A DNA stretch of 64,000 nucleotides from CBDDKW01 sp965230425 (GTDB taxonomy: Bacteria > Pseudomonadota > Gammaproteobacteria > UBA1113). Below the pieces are notes generated by a model. The model did not search any database. It was not told the origin of the DNA and saw only the letters and a list, made by a program, of their open reading frames with translations. Positions within the stretch are counted from its first letter, which is position 1. Every line of letters starts with the position of its first letter. The DNA lies in NCBI GenBank assembly GCA_965230425.1, contig CBDDKW010000017.1, positions 1 to 64,000 of the forward strand. The letters are read 5' to 3'. The translations under genes and the position numbers were made by a program. Below, one piece after another: positions 36,178 through 45,700 of this stretch.

Positions 36178-36510
36178 GTGCCTTACGTATTAAGAAATAA
36201 AGATAACCAAATAATCGTCATCAGTCACTCACCGGTGAAAGATGACTGTGAAAAATTAGCCTGGAACCATCCTGATATTATTGAATATCTTACCCGCTGT
36301 CCGCAAGAAGCAACTAGCCAATTAGCAACTTCAGATATGTTCATGCCACGTATACTTGAAGATTTAATAAATATTTTAATTGAGCAAGGTACCATTGAGT
36401 TATCAATGTTTCCAGCCTCAGCAGCTAGCAAATTACAGTTCCGTAATCAGTTACGAGAGATTATAAAATCTAGCCGTAAGGCACCCGCAAAAGATGAAAC
36501 TGGTGCTTAA
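36178..36510 (+). CDS. Small conserved hypothetical protein
   Basis: A 110-residue protein starting at GTG 36178, supported by AGAGGGG about 7 bases upstream. The beginning PYVLRNKDNQIIVISHSP and the later HPDIIEYL segment resemble small proteins sometimes mis-annotated as tryptophan-synthase-beta-like. The middle holds a helical MPRILEDLINILIEQGTI segment and the end is basic. No enzyme motif is visible and the function is unknown. It follows malic enzyme on the same strand after 125 bp. Confidence 0.65.
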   Translation: MPYVLRNKDNQIIVISHSPVKDDCEKLAWNHPDIIEYLTRCPQEATSQLATSDMFMPRILEDLINILIEQGTIELSMFPASAASKLQFRNQLREIIKSSRKAPAKDETGA

Positions 36511-36657
36511 TTAAAGCTTACATTCTTTATTTTAAAGAAACAAACTTCCTTCCGACTGCACGGTCGCTATCTAAATTAAATGCTTGTAATTTGCATTGGG
36601 TGGTTGTCTGTATTCCCCAGGGGTTCAACGTAGATATTGTTGTGATTGAATATACTG

Positions 36658-37272
36658 TTATTTAAGAGAAATGTGCCTCAGCAAATATCTGCCTAGATAT
36701 AAAATGCCAACGAGGAATATAACAGCTAAGGCAATTAACCAACGTGATGAAATAATAAAATCGAAGAGCTGTTTCCAATCCTTGCCGAAATAATAACTCG
36801 ACCATAAAAACAAACTGGACCAGACAATCGCTCCGGTATATCCATATAAAACAATATAACGAAATTCAAGTTTGCTAATGCCAGCCACTAAGCCAGTGAG
36901 GTGTCTCACTAATGGAATGTAATAACCAATAAATAACACCCATTTGCCTAGGTGGTGGTACCATTCGTGAATCCGCTCAAGCTGACCACCCTTTAGATGA
37001 AACCAATTGGCAAATTTAACTAATATATAATGCCCAAAGGTATAGCCAAGTAGATAGCTAATAGTTACACCGGTCATTGCCCCAAAGACACAGGCAAGCC
37101 ATGTGGAGAAAATATTTAAATGCCCTTCTGCGGCTAAGACACCTGCTAAAACAATTAAACCTTCATCAGGTATGGGTAAACCAATAATCCCTGCCGCTAG
37201 TAACAGATACAGCGCAAAGGGTCCATAGTGGCCTAACCACATAGCTAAGTCAGAATGAGTCGTAAGCATCAA
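36658..37272 (-). CDS. DedA-family membrane protein
   Basis: A 204-residue inner-membrane protein of the DedA/VTT family, whose members act as lipid scramblases or flippases and affect membrane potential and drug tolerance. The early PIPDEGLIVLAG motif, with acidic residues in the re-entrant loop, and the later GYYIPLVRHLTGLVAG motif are both present. It is the third gene of a udg-lipoprotein-dedA run and overlaps the lipoprotein gene by 4 bases. Confidence 0.9.
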   Translation of the reverse strand: MMLTTHSDLAMWLGHYGPFALYLLLAAGIIGLPIPDEGLIVLAGVLAAEGHLNIFSTWLACVFGAMTGVTISYLLGYTFGHYILVKFANWFHLKGGQLERIHEWYHHLGKWVLFIGYYIPLVRHLTGLVAGISKLEFRYIVLYGYTGAIVWSSLFLWSSYYFGKDWKQLFDFIISSRWLIALAVIFLVGILYLGRYLLRHISLK

Positions 37273-37517
37273 TCAATCCATCGATAATGTTTGGCCGGGT
37301 AGTAACCGCGAGCATAAAAACCTCGATAATAAGTGTTACCAGGATAGTAGCCCCTATTATAGGGGCCAGGGTAATAATAACCGCGGTGGAAATCATGGAT
37401 GACATAATCAGGCGTGCTTGTATTCTTTGCAGCAGGTTTAGGGCCTGTGTGGCTGCAGGCTGACACCAAGCCCAGCACCAAAGAATAGAATATTATCACT
37501 TTTATGAATTTACTCAT
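37269..37517 (-). CDS. Small Tyr/Gly-rich lipoprotein
   Basis: An 82-residue predicted lipoprotein. The ATG at 37517 has GGAG 6 bases upstream and is preferred over 37532. The signal peptide is IIFYSLVLGLVSAC with a lipobox (LVSAC). The mature part is short and dominated by repeated Arg-Gly-Tyr-Tyr-Pro-like units (RGYYYPGPYNRGYYPGNTYY). It has no recognised family. It starts about 1 bp after udg and overlaps dedA by 4 bases, so it is translated in the same operon. Confidence 0.75.
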   Translation of the reverse strand: MSKFIKVIIFYSLVLGLVSACSHTGPKPAAKNTSTPDYVIHDFHRGYYYPGPYNRGYYPGNTYYRGFYARGYYPAKHYRWID

Positions 37518-37518
37518 A

Positions 37519-38166
37519 TTAGGCTCCAGCAAGTAGCTTATTGATTAATTGTAGATCATTATAAGCTTTACGTTTATCCCGTGGGTTGCGTAATAAATAA
37601 GCTGGATGATAAGTAATAATTAAAGGAATATTGTGCTCGCCAAAGCTAAATTGCTGGCCGCGTAAGCGGCTCAAAGGCCGCTCAATCCCCAATAAATAAT
37701 GCGCGGCAATACGCCCTACCGCTAAAATCACCTTGGGTTTGAGAAACCCGAGCTGTTGCTCTAAATAAGGCGTACAACACTTAACTTCAGCAGGGCTTGG
37801 GTCACGATTTTGTGGTGGGCGGCATTTTAAGACATTACCAATGAAGACTTGCTCACGATGCAAATCAATGGCCTCTAACATGAGATTTAACAGTTGCCCT
37901 GCTCTACCGACAAATGGTTCGCCCTGCCTATCCTCATTAGCCCCAGGAGCCTCACCCACAATCACTAAATCAGCATCCACATCCCCAACGCCAAATACGG
38001 CTTGTTTACGGGTTTTGTGTAAGCTGCACAACTGGCAATTGGCCACAGTCTGCTGTAAATTTTGCCAAAAAGATTCATCACTGCCTTCACCAGTAGCCAT
38101 AGGTTTACTCTGGTCTTCCCAGGTTTGGATCCCCATTAATTGTAGATAGGCAGATTGTTTATCCAT
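37519..38166 (-). CDS. Uracil-DNA glycosylase, family 4 (Fe-S type)
   Basis: Removes uracil from DNA for base-excision repair. The 215-residue protein has motif A GEAPGANED and motif B TYHPAYLLR, typical of family 4/5. Four cysteines are placed for a [4Fe-4S] cluster: CQLC at 44-47, and one each in KCRPPQNRDPSP and the following KCC. PFVGRAGQLLN is also conserved. It is the first gene of the three-gene operon with the lipoprotein and DedA genes. Confidence 0.92.
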   Translation of the reverse strand: MDKQSAYLQLMGIQTWEDQSKPMATGEGSDESFWQNLQQTVANCQLCSLHKTRKQAVFGVGDVDADLVIVGEAPGANEDRQGEPFVGRAGQLLNLMLEAIDLHREQVFIGNVLKCRPPQNRDPSPAEVKCCTPYLEQQLGFLKPKVILAVGRIAAHYLLGIERPLSRLRGQQFSFGEHNIPLIITYHPAYLLRNPRDKRKAYNDLQLINKLLAGA

Positions 38167-38299
38167 AGGCGCAGAGCTTATTGCTTGTATGTAAATTCAA
38201 GAACGGTATTATATACTCATGCCACCTATAAATGCATGTTTTATCTTTTACGATTGTGCGTATAATGTGCAAATCGTCAGCTAGGAATTCGAATAAAAA

Positions 38300-39679
38300 A
38301 TGAACATAAATTATACTGTCCTTATTTTAGTGATAACTGTCTTCAATTTTCTCTTAGGTGCATTTATCGTTGCTAAATTACGCAAACAAAGTCAGAATCA
38401 AATCGATCTGAAGCAAGTCAGCCAGCAACTCACCGACTTACAACATGCAATTACGGAATCACTCTTAAAAAATAATAATGAATTAAAACACGCACTATTA
38501 ACAGAAAATAATAAGCACAGTGAAAACCTACTAAAAAATATTTCCAGTGGCCAACTGACTCAGAAAGAACAATTTAGCCAATTCCAACATGAGCAACATA
38601 AAGAACTCAACACGCTGAAACAGCAGCTTATAAAAGACATGCAAGAATTTCGTCAGCAATTTGATAAACATCAATTAGAATCATTCAAATCGCTACAAGA
38701 TAGCATTAACCAAAATATCACCAACATTCACCAGCAGCTTTCTAACAGCACAAAAGATAATGCAGAAATTATCGCGAAACAAATGGCAAAACTCACTGAA
38801 AATACCAGCAGCCAATTGAAAGACATTAGCGGCGTTGTAGAAAAACGTTTAGCCGATGGTTTTGAAAAAACCACTGCCACCTTTGCAGATGTGATCAAAC
38901 GTCTAGCACTTATTGACGAGGCCCAGAAAAAAATTACCGAATTATCAACCAACGTCGTCAGCTTACAAGAGGTACTCTCAGACAAACGCTCTCGTGGTGC
39001 CTTTGGTGAAGTGCAATTAGAAAGCCTTATCAGAAATATGCTCCCTACGGCAAATTACGCGTTTCAACACACGCTCAGCAACAGTAAACGCGTAGATTGT
39101 ATGTTATTTTTACCAGAACCAACCGGCAATATTGCCATCGATGCCAAATTCCCCCTAGAGAGTTACCATAAATTATCCAATGTGGATATCGCCGAGCTTG
39201 AAAGAAAACAAGCCGAACAACAATTTCGCATTGACGTGCGTAAGCATATTCAAGATATTGAAAGTAAATATATCGTTGCGAATGAAACCGCAGATGGTGC
39301 GGTAATGTTTATCCCTGCCGAAGCAATTTTCAGTGAAATCCACGCTAATTTCCCTGATATTATTGAACGCGCACATAAAGCCCGTGTCTGGATCGTCTCC
39401 CCCACGACCATGATGGCCATTTTGACCACGGCCAAAGCTGTCTTAAAAGACGCCGCGACACAGAAACAAGTACATATTATTCAAGAACACTTAGGCTTCT
39501 TAGCAAAAGACTTTGACCGCTTCCAAAAACGTATGGATAATTTAGCGCGACATATTGATCAAGCCAATAACGATGTCAAAGACGTACAAATCTCAGCTAA
39601 CAAAATTACTAGTCGTTTTGATAAAATTGAAAAAGTCGAATTATCGCAAGTACATGCTGAGATTGAAGCAGCGGATTAA
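38300..39679 (+). CDS. rmuC: RmuC-family DNA recombination protein
   Basis: RmuC limits inversions and other rearrangements in E. coli and is proposed to be a nuclease-like factor. The 459-residue protein has an N-terminal membrane anchor (VLILVITVFNFLLGAFIVA), about 180 residues of coiled coil rich in Gln and Asn, and a C-terminal RmuC domain. That domain carries RGAFGEVQLESLI, the nuclease-fold segment IAIDAKFPLESY, VMFIPAEAIF and WIVSPTTMMAIL. It is divergent from the udg operon. Confidence 0.93.
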   Translation: MNINYTVLILVITVFNFLLGAFIVAKLRKQSQNQIDLKQVSQQLTDLQHAITESLLKNNNELKHALLTENNKHSENLLKNISSGQLTQKEQFSQFQHEQHKELNTLKQQLIKDMQEFRQQFDKHQLESFKSLQDSINQNITNIHQQLSNSTKDNAEIIAKQMAKLTENTSSQLKDISGVVEKRLADGFEKTTATFADVIKRLALIDEAQKKITELSTNVVSLQEVLSDKRSRGAFGEVQLESLIRNMLPTANYAFQHTLSNSKRVDCMLFLPEPTGNIAIDAKFPLESYHKLSNVDIAELERKQAEQQFRIDVRKHIQDIESKYIVANETADGAVMFIPAEAIFSEIHANFPDIIERAHKARVWIVSPTTMMAILTTAKAVLKDAATQKQVHIIQEHLGFLAKDFDRFQKRMDNLARHIDQANNDVKDVQISANKITSRFDKIEKVELSQVHAEIEAAD

Positions 39680-39692
39680 TAGTTGTTGTCAA

Positions 39693-39735
39693 CTAAACCA
39701 TTAGGGGATTTCTCGCATTACTTGAAATGACAGCA
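39693..39735 (+). repeat. Dispersed intergenic repeat, copy 5
   Basis: It reads ATTAGGGGATTTCTCGCATT, then ACTTGAAATGACAGCAT. It faces an inverted copy at 39788, as do the pair at 28471 and 28592. Confidence 0.6.
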
Positions 39736-39787
39736 TAGAAGTATCTTGTGCTACTCAAAATGATGGTGACTGCATTTATTAGAAATA

Positions 39788-39848
39788 AGTTGTCATTCCG
39801 ACCAGTGGCGATAGCTGCTGGGGGGAATCTTCTGCCGGTTTGATTGAC
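39788..39848 (-). repeat. Dispersed intergenic repeat, copy 6 (inverted)
   Basis: On the + strand it reads GTTGTCATTCCGACC, then GGGGGGAATCTTCTGCC. This is the opposite orientation to copy 5 and closes the gap between rmuC and the diguanylate cyclase. Confidence 0.5.
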
Positions 39849-39851
39849 TAT

Positions 39852-41729
39852 TTATTCGTGCTCAGAGTCTGCTTTTTCTTCCTGGCCAGCGATAATCACC
39901 CGATTACGTCCTGCAGCTTTAGCCTGATATAGTGCTTCATCAGCCATATTGATAAAGGCATCTGCATTTGCGATTTGATTATTATATTCGGCAATGCCGA
40001 AACTACAGGTTATCTTTAATGATAGGTTGTCATCCACAGGGATTGCAGTTTCTTCAATGACTGAGCGTAATCGCTCTGCTGTGGTTAAGGCTGCAGAGCG
40101 GTCTGCTTCAGTGAGTAAAATACTAAATTCCTCACCGCCATAACGACAGACTATATCTGAAGGTCGCAAGCATTCTTTAAGAGTACTGCCGAGAAATTGT
40201 AAGACGCGATCACCAGCAATATGCCCATGAGTATCATTGATTTTTTTAAAATAATCGATATCTAACATCACTATAGATAAGGGTGAACTATAACGTTTTG
40301 TTCTTTCAAGCTCTGCTTTAAGACTATCTTCATAGGAACGGCGATTGTAAGTGCCTGTGAGTGCATCAGTCCGTGACAAACGCTCTAGCTCAATGCGCTG
40401 GTGTTCTAATTCGTATTCTGTATTTTTACGTTCAGTGATATCTGATATTGATCCTGCCATGCGGATAGGCTCATTTTGTTTATCCCAAATTGCTTGGCCA
40501 TGAATATGGTACCAGCGGTAATCACCCGTATTCGTACGCATGCGCACTTCCGTATCGAAAGCTTGTCTATCTTCAAGATGCACTTGTTTAGCTTGAGTGA
40601 AAATGTCAATGTCTTCTGGATAGATATAATCAGCAAAAGAACCTTTCAACTCTGTCTGTTCATCATCAGTGTAGCCTAATAATTCGTGAAATCTAGCTGA
40701 GTAATAATACTCATCTGCGCCTATATTCCAATCCCAGATACCACTATCAGTGCCTCTTAAGACAAGATCATAACGTTCTTCACTTTTACGTAAGATTTCT
40801 TCGGTTTGTTTTAAACGGGTAATATCATGGATAATTGAAAAAAAGCCTTTGACATTGTTATCAATATCGAAGTCAGGGATATAGTGTGCTAATACTATAC
40901 TTTTCCGGCCAGAAAAGTTATATTCTAATTCAAAATTAACTTCATTACCGTTTAAAGCTGCCCTAATATAGTCTTTTTTTGTATTATATACTTTTTCTCC
41001 AACAATATCACGGACTGATGAACCAACAATATCATCTCGGGTTTTCTTGAAGCTATTTGCGAATTGTAAATTACAAAATTTGTATGTTTCATTAACGTCT
41101 ATGTAGCAGATTAACGCAGGGACTGAGTCAGTGATTAAGCGCACTTGTTTTTCATTATCGCTCATGGCCTTTTCAGCTTGTTTGACGCTTTCTAACATAT
41201 CTCGCATGGCGATGAGAAATTTAGCTGTTTCATCTTTATGGGGCGGAGTTTCAATTTTAATATTACGTTGCCCTTCACTAATTTTTTCTGCAATGCTGAC
41301 TGCTTTACGGAAAAATCGAATCACATCCCTAGAGATGAAAAAATTGACTAAGAGTGCAATTAATATAGTAATACTTGCAAATATTAAAACACTATAGGTT
41401 GTTGTGGTCTCTAAAGCTTCAATTTCACTGACAGTTTCACTCAGGTTTTTCTCAATAGCTTGTATGTAGCTATTGTCCGCTGCTTTAAGATTAAGCTGTA
41501 CAACAGGTCTGTTCGCATCTTGCTCTTTGAGCATTTGAGTAATTTTAGGAATGTCTTGATGGGCAATTTCTTTTACTTCAATACCCGCTTTGTGTAACTG
41601 TGAATAGGCATAATAGGAGATACTGACTAGGGTTAATAGAGGAATTAAGATGTTAAGCAGCAATTTTAAGCGTAATGGAATATTGCTTAATGTAGGTAGC
41701 TTAATTTTTTTAAGTATCGATTTCATCAT
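39852..41729 (-). CDS. Membrane-bound PAS-PAS-GGDEF diguanylate cyclase
   Basis: Likely makes the second messenger cyclic di-GMP. The 625-residue protein has a transmembrane helix near residue 20-42, a short periplasmic loop, a second helix (~107-130), a HAMP-like linker (AVSIAEKISEGQRNIKIE), and two PAS domains (~195-310 and ~320-440, the second with a PAC motif WYHIHGQAIWDKQ). The C-terminal GGDEF domain has intact active site RYGGEEF. The RPSD tetrad five residues before that motif fits the inhibitory I-site, so product feedback is likely. No EAL domain is present. The start lies inside the dehalogenase-like gene (20-bp overlap), so the two are coupled. Confidence 0.93.
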   Translation of the reverse strand: MMKSILKKIKLPTLSNIPLRLKLLLNILIPLLTLVSISYYAYSQLHKAGIEVKEIAHQDIPKITQMLKEQDANRPVVQLNLKAADNSYIQAIEKNLSETVSEIEALETTTTYSVLIFASITILIALLVNFFISRDVIRFFRKAVSIAEKISEGQRNIKIETPPHKDETAKFLIAMRDMLESVKQAEKAMSDNEKQVRLITDSVPALICYIDVNETYKFCNLQFANSFKKTRDDIVGSSVRDIVGEKVYNTKKDYIRAALNGNEVNFELEYNFSGRKSIVLAHYIPDFDIDNNVKGFFSIIHDITRLKQTEEILRKSEERYDLVLRGTDSGIWDWNIGADEYYYSARFHELLGYTDDEQTELKGSFADYIYPEDIDIFTQAKQVHLEDRQAFDTEVRMRTNTGDYRWYHIHGQAIWDKQNEPIRMAGSISDITERKNTEYELEHQRIELERLSRTDALTGTYNRRSYEDSLKAELERTKRYSSPLSIVMLDIDYFKKINDTHGHIAGDRVLQFLGSTLKECLRPSDIVCRYGGEEFSILLTEADRSAALTTAERLRSVIEETAIPVDDNLSLKITCSFGIAEYNNQIANADAFINMADEALYQAKAAGRNRVIIAGQEEKADSEHE

Positions 41730-42603
41730 ACCACCGTTTCAAAGTGTCGCCTATAATGCCAGGGTTAGTTTCTTGTGGATAATGGAACGCGTCACCAATA
41801 TCGACAATGCTTAAATTGGATAAGTTTTCCTTTGCCCATTCAATGGTATCTACTGTCGTGATAAAACCCGGGATGGCATAGAGCATCAGTTTCGGGATAT
41901 CACTATGGGCTAATTTTTCAGAATACTCTGTGATAATATCGCTTGCAGGTGACTGTCGGTCGCCGATAGGTAGATCCATCATATATTGCCAGATTGCTTG
42001 TCGACTTTTAGGTGAATTAAAAGGCTCGGCGTAATGCTGCATTTCCGTGTCGGTTAATTTTCGTAGTAATCCGGCAGTAAAAACGTTTTCTATAAAATAA
42101 TTGGTATTGATGATGGCGTCTTTACTATTTTCATGATTTCGGACTAATGATACTAATTCTTGTACGGGTAGTGACAACATATCCCAGTCTAAAGTTGGGC
42201 GAATATGTGTCTCAAGAAAGGCTAAGGCTTTGATATTATCTTGGTGGTTCATTGCATAATGAAATCCCATGATCCCACCCCACGCATGTAAAACGTAGGT
42301 TGCATTTTTTAAATTCATTTTATCGAGAAAACCGGTCACATACTCCATGTGCTCAGTTAAATTATAACTAATATTTGGCTTATCTGATTGGCCAAAGCCT
42401 ACTAAGTCGAAGGCAATGCATCTAGCATGGTCTGTTAAATACGGGATGATGTTGCGCCATAAATAGGCTGATGTGGGTACACCGTGAAAGAAGACAATGG
42501 GATCGCCCTGGCCTTCATCGATGTAATGCATGTTTGCGCCATTGACGTTAATGAACTTTGAAGTAAAAGGAAAATCTGCTGATATGTTGTTATTGTTGGT
42601 CAT
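41710..42603 (-). CDS. Haloalkane-dehalogenase-like alpha/beta hydrolase lacking its nucleophile
   Basis: A 297-residue alpha/beta-hydrolase that aligns along its length with haloalkane dehalogenases: FFHGVPTSAYLWRNIIPYL, FDLVGFGQSDKP, VLHAWGGIMGFHYA, LAFLETHIRP and the late GDAFHYPQETNPG with the catalytic His. Two key residues differ. The nucleophilic Asp of HDWG is Ala107 (HAWG), and the halide-binding Asn of HGNP is Val42 (HGVP). The codon for Ala107 is GCG, read clearly. The protein is therefore probably not a dehalogenase and may be a sensor or binding protein. It overlaps the downstream diguanylate cyclase by 20 bp. Confidence 0.85.
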   Translation of the reverse strand: MTNNNNISADFPFTSKFINVNGANMHYIDEGQGDPIVFFHGVPTSAYLWRNIIPYLTDHARCIAFDLVGFGQSDKPNISYNLTEHMEYVTGFLDKMNLKNATYVLHAWGGIMGFHYAMNHQDNIKALAFLETHIRPTLDWDMLSLPVQELVSLVRNHENSKDAIINTNYFIENVFTAGLLRKLTDTEMQHYAEPFNSPKSRQAIWQYMMDLPIGDRQSPASDIITEYSEKLAHSDIPKLMLYAIPGFITTVDTIEWAKENLSNLSIVDIGDAFHYPQETNPGIIGDTLKRWYDEIDT

Positions 42604-42644
42604 GTGAAGTTACCTTTTGTGTAAGTGGTTAATAAAGCATCGTT

Positions 42645-42712
42645 ATAGCTAGCCAAGTCATCAGAAGATCTCTGGTTGCTGCTTACAGCCACAACTCGAG
42701 ATGACAATATTT
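42645..42712 (+). repeat. Dispersed intergenic repeat, copy 7
   Basis: It reads AAGTCATCAGAAGATCTCTG, then CAACTCGAGATGACAAT, a more divergent copy with a longer middle. It lies in the gap between gdhB and the dehalogenase-like gene. Confidence 0.5.
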
Positions 42713-42779
42713 TTCCAGCAAAAACATAGTTGATGACAGCACTTTTCAACATTGCTGACAACAATCTCGCAATTGCCTC

Positions 42780-45700
42780 CTAGGCACACTTCTGCTCATC
42801 ATCTACTGACTTTTTTGCACTTTGTTGACTTGCCTGGTTAATGTCGAATAATTCCCTTGCTGCGACTGCCAGCATGACAAATTCGATACTGGTTGAGCTG
42901 CGTAATTCCAAGAGCATTTTCTTCCATCGGTCTACAAGTAGACAATGTTCTTCGAGCCATAGCTCAATAGATTGATTAATATCTTCAATAGCTGGATTAT
43001 GTTGGATAACACTGATGGCCAACTGACGTTGTTGAAAATCAATATCATCACACAGTGCTGAGCGTGCTAATACATCCCAATGGCTTTCACTTAATTCAGC
43101 AATCAATTGCTCTCTGAACCAGCCTAATTCTAATTTAGCCCCAATAGTAAAGTATACTTGCGCTACATGTTCAGGATTTAATTTATGTTGATTAGATGCG
43201 GCAACTATATCTAATACAGCAAACATAGCTGACATACCCGAAGTTGAGTGAGCCATCTTCTCTGGCACGCCTGCTTCAATAAAGGCTTCAGCATCATGCT
43301 CAATATGTTCTTTGCCAACGCCTTGTACTAATGATGAGACACTATCATACATTTTTACCACGCCTGCAGAGTATTGCTTAATAATTTTCGGCATATCACT
43401 CAAGTCACGGTGATTACGAATGAACCAACGGGTTGAGCGTTTAAGTAATCTTACCGCAGCCATAACCATATTCATTTGTACTTCACTGGATACTTTATAA
43501 TCTAGTGACTCGATTTTTTGTAGAAAATCATGCATACCGAAGACTTCTTTAGCAATGAAGTAAGCACGAATAATAGTACTGGTGGTCGCACCTGTTTCCG
43601 CAGTGATCATATGGGGGAAAGTGAGCCCCATATCATTGATGACAACATTACTGATTTGTGTGGCTATAATTTCGCGGCGCAGACTATGTGCGTGGATTTC
43701 CTTGTGATATTTTTTTGTCAGTACTTTAGGAAATGCTGTATCAACATAGGCAGATAAGAAAGGATCTTCAGGGATATCCGAGGCTAAAATCTGCTCTTTT
43801 AGACAAATTTTACTGTAAGCCATTAAGACAGAAATCTCTGGGGCGGTTAAGCATTTACCCATGCTTTTACGCTCGAATAAATCTTTTTCATCAGGTAAAA
43901 ATTCAATTTCACGGTCAAGTTTTTCTTCAGCTTCTAAAGCTTCCATGAAGCGGCTGAAGGAATCAATACTTTGATTTTCATCATAAGTAGCGATACTGAT
44001 AGCCTGCGTTTGGTAATAATTATTTTTTAATACCAATTCTGAGACATCATCCGTCATATCTGCCAATAATTGATTACGTTGTTTTTCAGTCATATCGCCA
44101 TTTTCCACCACTTTATTGAGGAGAATTTTGATATTAACTTCGTGATCAGAACAATCCACACCAGCAGAGTTATCAATAAAGTCCGTATAGATTTTACCGC
44201 CATTGAGTGCGTATTCAATACGTGCCCGTTGGGAAAAGCCTAAGTTACCGCCCTCACCCACAACCCGACATTTTAAGTCACAGCCATTAATACGCAGGTT
44301 ATCATTAGCTTTGTCGCCAATTTCTGAGTTTAACTCGCTGGATGCTTTCACATAGGTGCCGATACCACCATTCCAGAATAAATCCACTTCTGCTGTGAGA
44401 ATTGCGCGAATTAAGACATCAGGTTCAATGATATCTGCCTTTAAATTAAGTACTTTTTTAATTTCGCTGGTGAGTTTAATCGCTTTAGCTGAACGACTAA
44501 AGACACCACCACCTTTTGAAATTAATTTACTATCATAATCAGCCCAAGAGGAACGCGGCATATTAAATAAACGCTCACGCTCTTTGAAGCTGCTAGCAGC
44601 ATCAGGATTCGGGTCGATGAAGATATGCATATGATTAAATGCAGCCACTAGACGAATGTGCTCTGATAACAGCATACCATTACCAAACACATCACCAGCC
44701 ATATCACCCACGCCAACGACAGTAAAGTCTTCTTCTTGGGTATTTAGGCCCAACTCACGGAAATGACGTTTTACTGATTCCCATGCACCTTTAGCGGTAA
44801 TCCCCATGCCTTTATGGTCGTAACCGGTTTTACCACCGGAGGCAAAGCTATCATGGAGCCAGTGACCATACTCAATAGATTCCTCATTAGCGAAGTCTGA
44901 AAATGTTGCCGTACCTTTATCAGCAGCGACAACTAAATAAGGATCATCACCATCATAACGCGTAGTATTGCTAGGCGCGACTATTTTATCATTGATGACA
45001 TTATCAGTGATATCCAATAAGCCGCGAATGAATTCACGATAGCAACTGATGCCTTCTGTCATAATTTCTTCACGTGTTCCACCTAAGGGTAAATTTTTAG
45101 GTACGAAGCCACCTTTAGCACCAGCAGGAACAATCACTGAGTTCTTAACTTTTTGGGCTTTCATTAAGCCCAACACTTCAGTACGGAAATCTTCACGACG
45201 GTCTGACCAACGTAAACCACCACGCGCTACTTTGCCGCTACGTAAGTGTACGCCTTCTACTGAGGGTGAATAGACAAATATTTCATACATAGGGCGTGGT
45301 AATGGAATATCAGGAATATCATCAGGTGAAAGTTTAAAAGACAAATACGCTTTAGGTTCACCATCATCACAGGTTTGGAAGTAATTAGTCCGCAGGGTTG
45401 CCTTAATAATATCACAGAATTTTCTGATGATTCTATCTTCATCTAAACTGATAACCTCATCTAGTTCGTCCATGATTTTTTTATCCAAACTGGCTAGCTT
45501 AGTTTTATTGCCTTTTTGCATTGCTGGATCGAAGCGCAGATTAAAATACTCAATCAATAGTGAAGAAATGTTATGATAATTACTCATTGTTTCTTCAATA
45601 TAGGTTTGGTTAAATGTAACGCCTATTTGTTTCATATACTTTGAGTATGCTCGCAATACAGCAATTTCTCGCCAGGATAACCCTGCAGATAAAACGAGAT

